DNA of 64,000 nt from Capsaspora owczarzaki ATCC 30864. Its lineage: Eukaryota > Opisthokonta > Filasterea. Location: NCBI RefSeq assembly GCF_000151315.2, contig NW_011887295.1, forward strand, positions 803,704 to 867,703, in the 5' to 3' direction. Both the position numbers and the translations under genes were made by a program. Below the pieces are notes generated by a model. That model ran no database searches. It saw only the letters and a program-made list of their open reading frames with translations, and was not told where the DNA came from. Positions within the stretch are counted from its first letter, which is position 1. Each line of letters starts with the position of its first letter. This document shows, piece by piece, positions 1-9,886 of the stretch.

Positions 1-1002
1 ACGCTTGGTGATTGATTTGATGAACAGCGATCCGCTTTCTCGTCGTGTAAGACAAATCGCCAAACAAAAAAAAAACGGTGGGTGTCGTGCGTTGGGGCTG
101 GCTGAATCACTCATACTTGTTTGAGGTGGTGGGGGCCTTGCATAGCTTATGCTCTTCTACGTTCTCGATCGCATTCAAGCACGAGATGGCACAGCTCTAC
201 GACGCACCATTCCTGCCATTGAGGTTTTGGACGAGCAGAATCCCGACTCGGACTCCACCTTCTTCCGCACCTTTATTTCTCTGGTGTTGAGTCACAAGGT
301 AAGTTTGGAATCGCTCCGGCCTTGTTTTGGTTTATTTTTCGACGGAAAAAATTCGCGTTCGCTCATGGTTGTTCCAATTTGGCAGGAGGATTTCACTGAC
401 AACGACATTCGCTTTACGATGATTGAAGACTTTTTGCTTAAATTTGCACCCTCATCTCCGGCTGTTCAGCAGCAGGTACGTGGTGATGAAGTTGTACGTG
501 CGCAAGGTTTCGGTTTTTTTTTTAAACTCACATGTGTGGCCCGTGTCTGTGTAGATTATTCGGCTGCTCATGTCATTACACACCAAGTTCGAAGACGCAA
601 ATCTGATTGACACCTTGCGCGTTATTTTCGAGACCTGCTCACTGCATGAGAACTTGAAGGAAGAGGTATGCGTTTTGCTTTTTGCGTTATCGAGGGGTTT
701 GGTTTGGTTTTGTTTTCTTGTTTTTGTTTTTTGGTTTGTTGGGCGCTGTTTTGTCTCAACCATATTACCTCATATCTGCTCATCAGAATCTTACCCTGTT
801 CAAGGCATACAACCGGCTGGCAGAGCGGCTTGTCGATCGTATTGGTGGTTCTGCCGACGCCGACTTTTTCTTCCTCGCGCTCGGTCGCGGCGGCCATGCC
901 AGCCGAACGTTTGCCGGTGGCGCTCACGAGGCTGCAGAGGCACCTCTTCCCAGTGTTTTCACCCCAGCCCAAGAGCACGATGCCCCACCGACCTGGTATT
1001 AA
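1..1002 (+). CDS. NELFB: NELF-B (COBRA1) C-terminal part, gene starts upstream of the window
   Basis: Negative elongation factor subunit B; in animals the NELF complex holds RNA polymerase II in promoter-proximal pausing in the nucleus. Exons read as <2-46, 146-298, 386-475, 555-665 and 787-1002; the junctions are GT-AG and keep one frame. The protein has LFYVLDRIQARDGTALRR where human NELF-B, from memory, has a very similar LYYVLHITKQR segment, followed by the helical FTDNDIRFTMIEDFLLKF and LMSLHTKFEDANLIDTL stretches that match the HEAT-like C-terminal part of the family. The residues after LVDRIGG are low-complexity and not conserved. The simplest stop is at 1000-1002. An alternative splice from the GTATTA at 994 to an exon near 1080-1135, ending LFLDLFELNVA, is possible but needs a frame I could not confirm. 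Family call fairly sure; the last 60 codons are uncertain. Confidence 0.75.
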
Positions 1003-1555
1003 ACAGTGAAGTCGTTGAAGGAATAAAGTTACATTTCAAAAACAAAGTGTTCGCTTTTTCAAGACTTTGACGTTTGCAGCTGCAGCATGTCCCTGACACG
1101 CTCTTCCTGGACTTGTTTGAACTCAATGTGGCATAGACCTGTTGTGCAAATGTTTTTGAATCAGCCATCCTTTTGGAGGGCTCGAGCTCGAGCAATCATT
1201 TCTGCCAACTTTTTTACCAAAAAAAAAAAACCAAAAAAAAAACCAAAGAAAAAAACTTTCGGATCCCATCCCATCCCTTGGCCTCGATGGTCGAATGGTG
1301 ATGATATTTTTGCTGTGTCGTAATGATGCAGTCAATTGCCTCCCGAGAATGGCAGACCTCCGAGTCTTAGCCATGACTATCACAACCTTAGCAGTCTTTT
1401 CTTGACGTGACCCTTTTTTTTTTTTCCACTTTCTTCCTTCCTTTTTTTTTTCTTTTTTTCTCTGCTTTGCTGTCAACGTCCTCAAACACCTTCCCCCTTT
1501 TCAATCCACTGCATTGGCCTTTCCATTTCAAACACTTCAACCAAAGAAGAACGAA
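1003..1555. other. Intergenic, T- and A-rich
   Basis: No convincing gene. It holds A and T homopolymers (about 1218-1260 and 1410-1460) and a polypyrimidine-rich stretch just before the next start codon, typical of upstream regions in this window. Confidence 0.5.
1022..1027 (+). terminator. AATAAA polyadenylation signal of the NELF-B gene
   Basis: A canonical AATAAA lies 20 bp after the stop at 1002. It fits a transcript end here and argues mildly against the alternative downstream last exon. Confidence 0.4.
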
Positions 1556-4096
1556 ATGCAGGAAGCGGCTGAAGCGAACGTTGAGCGTCATGGCGTGCCC
1601 AGCCCGCCACCGGTGGTGGCAACCAATGCCAATAACGCTGCCACGGAAGACCAGCCGCGTCCTGATGCTGCGGCTGCTGCTGCTGCTGCTGCGTTGCCGC
1701 CGTCCGAGGCGCGTTCGGTCCCGCCATCGACCCTCTTCTCGTCCTTCTCTGTTGCGACTCGGGCTGTGTCTGGCAGCAGCAGTGGTGCTGGTGCTGGTGG
1801 TGGTGCTGGCGGTGGCAGCCATGATAAGGCTGCTGCTGGTGGTGCAGCAGGTGGCCGAGCTATGTCGCCCGTTTCTGTTTCTGCCGCCGTCCCTGCCTCG
1901 GCTGCCTCGTCGACCCACTTCACCCCGGCTGCGCTCAAGTCGATGCGCTTTCCGCCGATCGTCGACATTCTGGGCTACAACCGCGACACGCGCAAGTTTC
2001 TCATACGCTGCGAGGGGTGGTCCAACGCGCAATGCATCTGGGTGCGCAGGCGAAACGGGCCACTCAAGGGGCAAGACGCCTTTGTGGACAGCTGGCGCCA
2101 GCGCGGAAGCCCGTCCCAGCTCGGCGTCTTTCCCGACCTGCCCCCGCCGCCCCCACGCCAGGCACTCGGCACCAAGCGTGTGCAGCCGCGCGGCGCGGGA
2201 GCTGCGGGTGGCAAGCGCATTGGCAGTAGCAGCAGCAGCAGCAGCAGCAGCAAGCCGGGCATGGCGTACAACTCTTCTGGCCCCGCTTCTGCGCATCATG
2301 GCGAGCAGGCCCATCCAGGAGAGCATCCCGCGGACGACTTTAGCGACCATGGCGAATTTGACGACGACGACGACGACGCGGTTGAGGACGAGGACTTGAT
2401 GGACGACGATGCAGCACTGGTGAACACGGCAGAGGCTTTGGGCGAGAATAAGCACCACCACCACTCGGCCATGGAGCTGACAGGTGGTGTCGCTTCGTCG
2501 CCCTCTGTCGCGGGCAGTCACCCCATCATCATGACGAGTCGCTTAATTTCGAGTGGGGGCGGGGCCAAAAATGAGAACGGCACTACCTCTGTCGCCGTAT
2601 CGCGACATGTTGCTGGCCCTGCAACCAGGTTGGACCCTCGCCACGCGGCGTCGCATGCAGATCAAGTGACGCTGTCCGACGAGTTCTACTACTATGGCGA
2701 GGAAGACGATTTGGGCTCGGATGACGACATTGACGATTACGATCTCGACGAGCAACCCGATGCCGGCTTCCGGCTCGACCCTGACGATCCGGACTGGCGC
2801 CGAGCATCAATGAAGCGCAAGAAACTGATGCGTCGCGGTGGAATGGGCGGACGAGGTGGTTCGTGGGGCGCTGCTGCGACTCGCACCCGACATGGCGGTC
2901 GCCCCACCAACGCTGGCTCCATCTCCTCAGCTGGCGCCTCCGCCGCCACGGGACCGCAAGACACGCCCCGTGGTGCTGCTTCGAACGTCGATTCCTCTGA
3001 ATCTAACGAAAAGGCCGCGACTACGACTCCGCCCAGTCTGCCGAAACTCTCGATCAGTCTCAAGCGATCGGGTGCGCGCGCCGTCACAGCCGCCGGTATG
3101 AACGATCCGGACTCTTCGTTGGACCCAGCTTCCTCTGACGTTGGCGACGGTAGCACTGGCCCTGTCAAATCAGTCGCGGCGACAACCAGCCGGACTTCGC
3201 CGTCCGAAGCTCAGTCGGCAGCGCCTGCGAGTTCCTCTCGAACATTCAAAGTTGCTCCGACGCGATCGCCCACCGAGAGCGCGTCAACTGTGGCAGCTGC
3301 AAAGCCGCCAGCCACTGGGTCCCCATCCACAGGAGGCGGCGCAGCTGCTATTCCTCCTGGAATCGCCGCCATCCCGACTGCATTGCCTCCGGGAGTTGCG
3401 CCTTTCCCTGGATGGCCGCCGTACTTCCCTATGCCACCGCCCCAATCGGTCGGCGTCCCGCCACCACCAGCCGCAGCTGCTGCTGTAGCCGCTGCCGCTG
3501 GAGGTGCGACTCCTGGCGCCGTTGCTCGCCCGCCGTTTCCCATGGGCTACCCGCCCTTCCCATACCCGCCCTTCATGCCACCTATGCACAGCTACACTCC
3601 GGAAGCCATGGTGCCCTTCATTACCGCGATTGGCCAGGCGATTGCCGGGCAGCGCGGAGCGAAGCGATCAGCTCAAGAAAGCGAGGCTGACGAGCAGAGC
3701 GAGCCTGCGGCCTTGCTGGAGAGCCCTCCTCGCGTCATCAAAAAGCCCCGCTCAGCACCCTCACAAGCGCACGTTGCGAGTCAAGCACCCTCGCCTGCGC
3801 ACGCTGGCCCTCTGCAAGAGCTCGGATTTGCTGCGGCCGTCGTGCACGCCTTCCACGCCCCAACGGAAGCCACATATGTCTTTATCATTCCGCCCGAAGA
3901 CCTCTCGAAACGCATCCAACATGCAGTGATTGCTGTCAACACGCTGAGCGCCGAGACTGACGAGGATGGCCAAACGGTCGCTGAGGCGGAACCGACCCCG
4001 ACTTCCAGCACGGACCCTCAGAAGCCACTTGCACCTACCCTTCCCAAGGACAAGGTGGAGCGTCAGCTGTTCACCTATCTGAGTTCACCTATCTGA
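1556..4096 (+). CDS. Large disordered protein with a chromo-like patch; C-terminus truncated by a tandem duplication
   Basis: Single exon of 846 codons as read, starting at ATG 1556 because the upstream in-frame start at 1514 is TTG. I do not recognise a named family. Most of the protein is low-complexity: poly-Ala near residue 40, Gly/Ala runs, a Ser run near 225, an Asp run near 270, and Pro-rich segments near 600-680. One compact patch at about residues 130-185 (FPPIVDILGYNRDTRKFLIR followed by an EGW..QCIWV motif) resembles a chromodomain, whose usual pattern is a β-strand, a K/R-Y-L-V core and an aromatic-rich G-W segment; this is a weak match. KKPR near residue 730 may be a nuclear signal. 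The frame ends at 4096 only because a 14-bp repeat shifts it; with one repeat unit the frame would run to TAA at 4240-4242, adding about 48 residues that include LSMDPSKCIGSPAVSAVKYS. Nuclear or chromatin role is inference. Confidence 0.6.
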   Translation: MQEAAEANVERHGVPSPPPVVATNANNAATEDQPRPDAAAAAAAAALPPSEARSVPPSTLFSSFSVATRAVSGSSSGAGAGGGAGGGSHDKAAAGGAAGGRAMSPVSVSAAVPASAASSTHFTPAALKSMRFPPIVDILGYNRDTRKFLIRCEGWSNAQCIWVRRRNGPLKGQDAFVDSWRQRGSPSQLGVFPDLPPPPPRQALGTKRVQPRGAGAAGGKRIGSSSSSSSSSKPGMAYNSSGPASAHHGEQAHPGEHPADDFSDHGEFDDDDDDAVEDEDLMDDDAALVNTAEALGENKHHHHSAMELTGGVASSPSVAGSHPIIMTSRLISSGGGAKNENGTTSVAVSRHVAGPATRLDPRHAASHADQVTLSDEFYYYGEEDDLGSDDDIDDYDLDEQPDAGFRLDPDDPDWRRASMKRKKLMRRGGMGGRGGSWGAAATRTRHGGRPTNAGSISSAGASAATGPQDTPRGAASNVDSSESNEKAATTTPPSLPKLSISLKRSGARAVTAAGMNDPDSSLDPASSDVGDGSTGPVKSVAATTSRTSPSEAQSAAPASSSRTFKVAPTRSPTESASTVAAAKPPATGSPSTGGGAAAIPPGIAAIPTALPPGVAPFPGWPPYFPMPPPQSVGVPPPPAAAAAVAAAAGGATPGAVARPPFPMGYPPFPYPPFMPPMHSYTPEAMVPFITAIGQAIAGQRGAKRSAQESEADEQSEPAALLESPPRVIKKPRSAPSQAHVASQAPSPAHAGPLQELGFAAAVVHAFHAPTEATYVFIIPPEDLSKRIQHAVIAVNTLSAETDEDGQTVAEAEPTPTSSTDPQKPLAPTLPKDKVERQLFTYLSSPI

Positions 4097-4097
4097 G
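4070..4097 (+). repeat. Exact 14-bp tandem duplication (two copies) at the end of the reading frame
   Basis: TTCACCTATCTGAG occurs twice back to back, at 4070-4083 and 4084-4097. Fourteen is not a multiple of three, so the second copy puts a stop in frame. Reading with only one copy gives an open, ordinary-looking C-terminus that ends at 4242, overlapping an AATAAA. Confidence 0.9.
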
Positions 4098-4241
4098 CAT
4101 GGATCCGTCCAAATGCATCGGCTCTCCAGCCGTCTCGGCGGTCAAGTACTCTGCCGCGCTCAATCGTTTCTGTGCTTCCGTTGGCAATGCCGTGTATTGG
4201 TGCCACACCACTCTGAGCGAAGCTCCGCAAGAGGATTCGTA

Positions 4242-4247
4242 AATAAA
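4242..4247 (+). terminator. AATAAA overlapping the ancestral stop codon
   Basis: AATAAA overlaps the last base of TAA 4240-4242. Its position suits the longer, single-repeat version of the gene better than the truncated frame ending at 4096. Confidence 0.4.
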
Positions 4248-4561
4248 AAACGCGTTCCAATTGCTCTTGCAATCTCAGTCGTGTGTGAGAAGTGAAGACG
4301 GTGGTCTGTTTCGCACAAGCCTATCGGGCTGATGTCTTCGTTCCCGACGTCAAAAGATTCCCGCAATGTCATAGTTCAAACAAACCACTCCAAGCAATTT
4401 TCATCCAACAAGCACAAACCCTCCCTCGCTTTATCTTGTCATCATCCCATCAAGGAAGTGTACTCTCTACAATACATAGCAAACCGAAAAACAAAGTACG
4501 ACATGGTAAAACCAAAACAAAAATCAAACAGAGAAACGAGAACAAGGCGAAAACATGCAAC
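4248..4561. other. Convergent intergenic spacer
   Basis: Lies between the 3' ends of the plus-strand gene and the minus-strand membrane protein. A-rich on the plus strand, no open frame of interest and no RNA gene seen. Confidence 0.4.
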
Positions 4562-5800
4562 TCAGTCGGAACTTTGAGGCGACTCGGACTCTGCTGCTTC
4601 TGGTACGGAATCCACCGTCACAGCAATGTCCAAAGGACCTTGCGAGCTCGCCGATGATAGAGGATTGACTTCAGGCAAGTTATTGTCGGGGGAGTCGGGC
4701 TCATTGCCTCCAGGCACTGAAAACTGCGAGACGATTTTGGATTCGGTAAGCCAAACAACGCCGTTGTTCTCGGGATTCTCTGCTTTGGTTGTGTTGGCTG
4801 ACGGTCGCGAGCCGCGGAAAAACCATAATACCATCGCCGCGACCAGCAGATGGACCACGTCAAAGAGGAAGGAAAAGACCATGTCGCCCCGGCTTGGAGT
4901 TGGCAGCACGTGCGGCGGATGGAGGTCATCGCGCTCGCGAAAGTATGTCGCGAGATTATACGCAACGCCACCGAGTCCAGCCAACTGAAGGATGATGCCG
5001 TACCCATTCAAGCGGTAGATTCGTCGCAAGGCAAGCTGCCGGCGGCGTTTGGCAAGGTTGTTGTTGTTGCCTCCAGACTTGTTGTTCGAGCTTGCTCCAT
5101 GATTGGAGGTGCTTGGGTGATCTGAAGATCCAGAGTGCTGCGACCTTTGGGGCTCGTCCTGCGAGGACAAGTCTCCGTGCCGCTTTTGAGCCGCTTTCAG
5201 CACGCCGCGAATAATCCATGCAAAGTAGCAGCTTCCCACGACCCACACACCAAACACGGCGCAGACGCACATGTAGCGAACAATTTTGCCAATCCAAAAC
5301 GGGATGATGGCATACATGAGAAGGGTGGCGAACGGCTGCGTAAACCAAATAAAGGCAAGCGTGACGGGGAAGGCCAGTCGCACCACCACAGCGACGCGAG
5401 AGTTGCGCTGCAACACTGCCCGGCAGACAAACTTGGCCCATGCGTTGCTGCTAATCAGCCAGCAGGTAAAGGAGGCTGATGTGCAAATGTCATACAGAAG
5501 CGAGGCAAACCACAGCGGATAGATGGCGTGCCAGCCTCGGTTGTCGATTTGGTGGATGCCGCCCCAGAATGCAAGGAATGTTGCCACGTAAATCATGACA
5601 TTGTTCATCTCCAGGCACAGGCCATTTTTCACAGTGAGGCGATACGACAGCACGATGCCGATGGCTAGCTCGATGCAGAAAAGTGTTCCCAGGGTGGCTT
5701 GAATGGCAATCAACGGGCCGCCAAGGACTTGCCCGAACGTCATGTCGCAGTTCTCGCCGGCGTATGGCACCGAGCAGTTTGCATTCGGGACCACAACCAT
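4562..5800 (-). CDS. Seven-helix membrane protein, family not recognised
   Basis: Single exon, 412 aa, ATG at 5800. By eye there are seven hydrophobic segments, roughly residues 25-52, 68-85, 90-113, 134-157, 160-195, 280-302 and 318-342. The loop between the fifth and sixth is about 75 residues, Ser/Asn/Gln-rich, and ends in a basic AKRRRQLALRR patch. The N-terminus has paired Cys (NCSVPYAGENCDM), and the C-terminal 70 residues are acidic and disordered. The layout fits a GPCR-like or TOM1-like seven-helix protein, but I see no DRY, NPxxY or other signature that would assign it. It shares a 1.3-kb divergent upstream region with the LRR kinase. The call as a polytopic membrane protein is sure; function is unknown. 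Confidence 0.75.
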   Translation of the reverse strand: MVVVPNANCSVPYAGENCDMTFGQVLGGPLIAIQATLGTLFCIELAIGIVLSYRLTVKNGLCLEMNNVMIYVATFLAFWGGIHQIDNRGWHAIYPLWFASLLYDICTSASFTCWLISSNAWAKFVCRAVLQRNSRVAVVVRLAFPVTLAFIWFTQPFATLLMYAIIPFWIGKIVRYMCVCAVFGVWVVGSCYFAWIIRGVLKAAQKRHGDLSSQDEPQRSQHSGSSDHPSTSNHGASSNNKSGGNNNNLAKRRRQLALRRIYRLNGYGIILQLAGLGGVAYNLATYFRERDDLHPPHVLPTPSRGDMVFSFLFDVVHLLVAAMVLWFFRGSRPSANTTKAENPENNGVVWLTESKIVSQFSVPGGNEPDSPDNNLPEVNPLSSASSQGPLDIAVTVDSVPEAAESESPQSSD

Positions 5801-7114
5801 GCTTGAGAAGGAGGCGGGGGTTTGTTCTGCACATCAGCAACAATTCCAAATTTCAAGAGGCGCAACAGTGAGGCAAATCGGAGGAGAACAATGGTGCGGT
5901 ACCCTAAATCCAACTTCCCCCAACCAGCCAATTGTATTGCATTGTCGCGTCTCCTCTCCGACCCCCAGCCACTCACTCATTCACTCACTCACAAACTCAG
6001 TCTCTGGCATTCTCATGTTGCAGAGGGCGGCGTCAATCACCCCTTCCCATTGCCCCCCCCCCTGTGGCTCTGTGACGGACTTCAATTTGCAGCAAAGAAC
6101 TCCGACCGCGCAGTTCCACCAACCGCCGCACCAACCGCCGCACCAGCGCCGTTCTCTATCGCTCCATTCCAGCAGCACACACTCCTGTACTTGAATGTGA
6201 GCTCTTGTCGACGCGGCCTAACGCGCTGCACAATCCAAACACTCCAGCGTCTGTGTTGAAGGGCAAATTAACAATTCAAAAGGCAACGGCCCCCGCGCCT
6301 CACCCTCGCCTTCCTGCTTCTACCGTTCCCGTCCCCGTCCCCCTTGTGACTTCAGTGTTCCTATCTCGCTTCTCCCATGAACTGAACTGTGCAGGGCACT
6401 CGTATCCGAGATTGCCAAAAAGAAACAAAAAACCCCCAAGCGATCCGTAATCCTCGCCAACGGAGCTATTTCTGAACGTTGTCACGCTGTCGTTGCGAAG
6501 GCGCTCAACCAGCGCGTCTAGGGCTGTGTTTCCACGCAGCTTCGTCGTGGTTTGAGATTCACGCTTGTCGCTACGTCCCATGTGAGAGGGGCGCGCGCGT
6601 TTGGGTCGCGTCTTCACCCGCGGATTCCTGGGTGGCGGGTTTCCGATTTTTAATTGTTGTTTGTTGTTGTTATAGTTCTTTGTTGTTATTGTTCTTTGTT
6701 GCGTTTTGCTGTTTTGTGCTGGACCCTGTTGTGTGTCGCTTGTTTGTTTTCCATCTTACATTGAAGGACTGGTTTGGAACGACAGACAAAAGCAACATAA
6801 AGGAAAACCCTCTTCTTGAATTGCAAATCTCAATCGACCGAAAAGTAACATAACGACCAGGCCTCGGTGCCCCCCTCGCACTCCCCATGCACATAGTACT
6901 TGTAATGAATATGGATCGATCTCTTTCTATGCACTGATTTCGAGTGCCTTGAGGAGTGATTTCGTGTTTCCGCGCACAAAAATACTATTCGTGTTTATGT
7001 TTATCGCCACTTCGCTCGTCCAGTTTGAACATGAATGCCGAGCACGAATATAGGGAGGGCCGAGGATTGAGTCACGTTGAGGTGTTTTAGGAAGGGGCAG
7101 TCCGTTGTTGTTCT
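5801..7114. other. Divergent intergenic region of 1.3 kb
   Basis: Separates the minus-strand membrane protein from LRR kinase copy A. It carries a CACT/CATT-rich microsatellite (about 5966-5998), a C-rich run near 6050, and GTT repeats near 6660-6700. I see no splice-consistent gene. A minus-strand open frame at 6300-6617 looks slightly protein-like but is unsupported. The homology with copy B does not extend into it. Confidence 0.4.
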
Positions 7115-7120
7115 TTCCAA

Positions 7121-9886
7121 ATGCTGTCGTACCAGAATATGACTGAAAAACAGCAAAAGTTGTTCGACATGGTCGAGGATGCGAGTCAACTGCTCGAGTA
7201 AGCAAAAGCCGAAAATATTGGAAGGTGTACGTTGTGTGTTGACAGAGTGAAGCACAGCCTGTGCAAGAAACAGATTGGCAACGCTGACGCGAAGGCGGTT
7301 GCTGAAGCTATCAAAGTGAACACGACAATGACTGAGCTCAAGTAAGGCATCTCATGTTGACCGACACGTGTGAGTGGATGCTTCGTGCTCACTGGTGGAG
7401 GGGACGAGCAGGTTAGGTGGCAATCTGATTGCCGATGTTGGAGCGCGGGCGATTGCTGAGGCCGTCAGAGCGAACTGCACTTTAACAGTGGTCGAGTAAG
7501 GCATCTGACGTTTACCGATGCATGTGAGTGGACGATTCAGTCGAGGCATTCAGAGTACTCACTTATGGAAGCGACTGGACAGTCTGGCAGAGAATCGGAT
7601 TGGCGATGCTGGAGCGCGCGCATTTGCTGAGACACTCAAAGTGAACAATACTTTGACCAAGCTCGAGTACGTCATCTCTCTTTGACTGGCGCATGTGAGT
7701 GGAGGATTGAAGCAGAGGGAATTCAGAGTTACTCACTGATCGAGAGGGATGGACAGTCTGAATGAGAATCAGATTGGCGATGCTGGAGCGCAGGCGATCG
7801 CTGAGGCACTCAAGGTGAACAAGACGCTGACTGTGCTCTAGTAAAGCATCTCAGAGCTACGGATGCATGTGAATGAGCAGTCCAGAGGACGAGGAGTGCT
7901 TACTGATGAGAACGACGAGTAGTCTGTGGCACAATCAGATTGGCGCTGCTGGAGCGCAGGCGATTGCTGATGCACTCAAGGTGAACACGACGTTGACTGA
8001 GCTCTAGTAAGCCATCTCACTTTGAGCAGATGCAGGTGTGGGGGTGACTTTAGCTGTGGCTATTCGGAGTGCTCATTGAGAGATGGGACTTGGACAGTCT
8101 GTACAAGAATCCGATCGGCGATGATGGAGCACAGGCAATTGCTGAGGCACTTGAGGTGAACACCACGCTCACCAAGCTCTAGTAAAGTAGCTCAAACTTA
8201 CTGATGCATGCAAGTGGGTGGTTTCAGCAGAGACATGCAGAGTGCTCACTGATGGGACGGACAGTCTGTGGGAGAATCAGATCACCTGTACTGGAGCGCA
8301 GGCACTTGCTGAAGCACTCAAAGCGAATACGACGCTGACCGAGCTCACGTAAGTCGTCTCCCTTTGACAGAGGCAAGTGAGTGGATGATTTCCAGAGAGT
8401 AGATTCAGAGTGCTCACGAATAGAGGGGACGAACAGGCTGGGTGAGAATCAGATTGGCGATGCGGGAGCGCGAGCGATCGCCGAGGCACTCAAAGTGAAC
8501 GAGACGCTGACTATGCTGTAGTAAGTATTGGGTTGTTTCAATATGCCCTCACAATCGCTAGACTCATGCTACATTCTGCAATGTGACCGACAAACACAGT
8601 TTGAACAACAACTTCCTGACAACTGACGGAATCGCTGCATTCAGGCAAACGGGCAATGCCATTTGTGACTTGGAGTAAGGCTTTGCATGTTTCTTGGATT
8701 CTTTCGTGAAGGAAATTTCAAACTACAAAGCCATTCACTTGCTTTGGCGCCATTGATTTGTTTTGGTAGCCTTGACGACCAGCGTGCTCCTTCGAATGAT
8801 GAATTGGCTCAAATTTTTGCTCGTACCAGCGCCGCGATCACTCGGGCTACCACCCTTGAGGCCGAGAACCAGAAGGTCCGCTTCGAGCTGGCTGCCAAAG
8901 ACCAGGGGCTGGCTGCCAAGGATCTTGAACTGAAGTCAGCACTTGATCGGATTGACGTGCTGAAGCGCAACCAACCAGGTGTTGGCTCGGCAGCGAACTT
9001 TGACGGACCCATCCCGCGAGTTTCTCTCGCAACGCTTGTCACCGCCACAAACAATTTTGCTGCCAAGTATCTGCTCGGCGAGGGAGCATTTGGTCGCGTG
9101 TACGGCGCCAGTGTGTCGGGCTCTCGTGTCGCCATCAAGAAGTTGTCTGCCGAATCCAAGCAAGGCTCTGCCGAATTCAAGTCGGAACTGCACTCGTTGG
9201 CGAAATTCCGCCACCCGAATGTTGTTGCTATTCTGTCGTATGCAGAAGACGGTGACGAGCGGTGCCTGGTGTACGAGTTCATGCCCAATGGCTCTGTTCG
9301 CGATCGCTTGAATCGCAAAAACAACACTCCTCCGCTGACCTGGTCCCAGCGTCATCGCATTGCGGCTGATGTTGCCCGTGGCATGCACTACATCCAGGGA
9401 GCCTTCTCTGACAAGCCACTGTTTCACTTCGACCTGAAGACCGACAACGTGCTGCTAAACGCGCATTTCAATGCGAAAGTGTCTGATTTTGGTCTCTTCC
9501 GCGCCCAACACCTCGATGAGAAGAGCTACATTTTCACCCAGCTTGTGCAAGGCGCAGTTCCCCAGCTGGTGCAAGGCGCAGCTCCTTACATGTGTCCGGA
9601 GTTCTTTGAGGAAGGCCGCATGACCAACAAGACGGCTGTCTACGCGTTTGGCATGATTCTGCTGGAACTGCTGACTGCAGAAAAACCCGGCACCAGGCTG
9701 AAGTCAAAGGCGCGCATAGCGGTGACAAACCAAGCCATCGCTGGCATGCTGGACTCGACCCTCAATCCAACCGAAGCTGATCATCAGAGTGTCAGCGAGA
9801 TTGTCACTCTCGCCCTCGAGTGTCTTGCCGATGAAAGTGACGAACGCCCGTCCTTTGGTAGCATCCTCACTTTGTTGGATTCTTGA
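7121..9886 (+). CDS. LRR / coiled-coil / IRAK-like non-RD kinase, copy A
   Basis: Predicted 646-aa intracellular receptor-like kinase. Exons: 7121-7197, 7258-7341, 7412-7495, 7583-7666, 7757-7840, 7923-8006, 8098-8181, 8265-8348, 8437-8520, 8600-8674, 8770-9886. Exons 2-9 are all 84 bp and phase 2; each gives one 28-residue ribonuclease-inhibitor-type LRR (L..N.IGDAGA.AIAEALK.N.TLT.L). Exon 10 is a degenerate capping repeat. A heptad region with AAKDxEL units lies at about 310-345. The kinase covers about 370-640: GEGAFG at 378-383, VAIKK lysine near 398, HFD at 494-496 in place of HRD, DFG at 514-516, and CPE in place of APE. The TNNF-to-GEGAFGRVYG lead-in is that of the IRAK/Pelle/plant RLK group. 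There is no signal peptide or membrane segment. It is intact in frame, and its partner is copy B. An immune-like sensing role is inference. Confidence 0.85.
7258..8520 (+). repeat. Tandem array of exon-plus-intron LRR units in copy A
   Basis: Eight units of about 150-170 bp, each an 84-bp LRR exon followed by a 60-100 bp intron. Introns of different units share blocks: GTAAG.CATCT at the donor, TGCATGTGAGTGG in the middle, and TCAGAGTGCTCAC.GAT before the acceptor. The unit that multiplied was therefore exon plus intron. Confidence 0.85.

Noticed and set aside
6300-6617. Minus-strand 105-codon frame with RGNTALDALVERLRND
   Set aside because: Looks faintly protein-like but has no domain, no convincing donor or continuation, and sits in an intergenic region.
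7258-8520. Satellite or CRISPR-like array with 150-170 bp period
   Set aside because: The period is explained by 84-bp LRR exons plus short introns with proper splice sites and one continuous reading frame.
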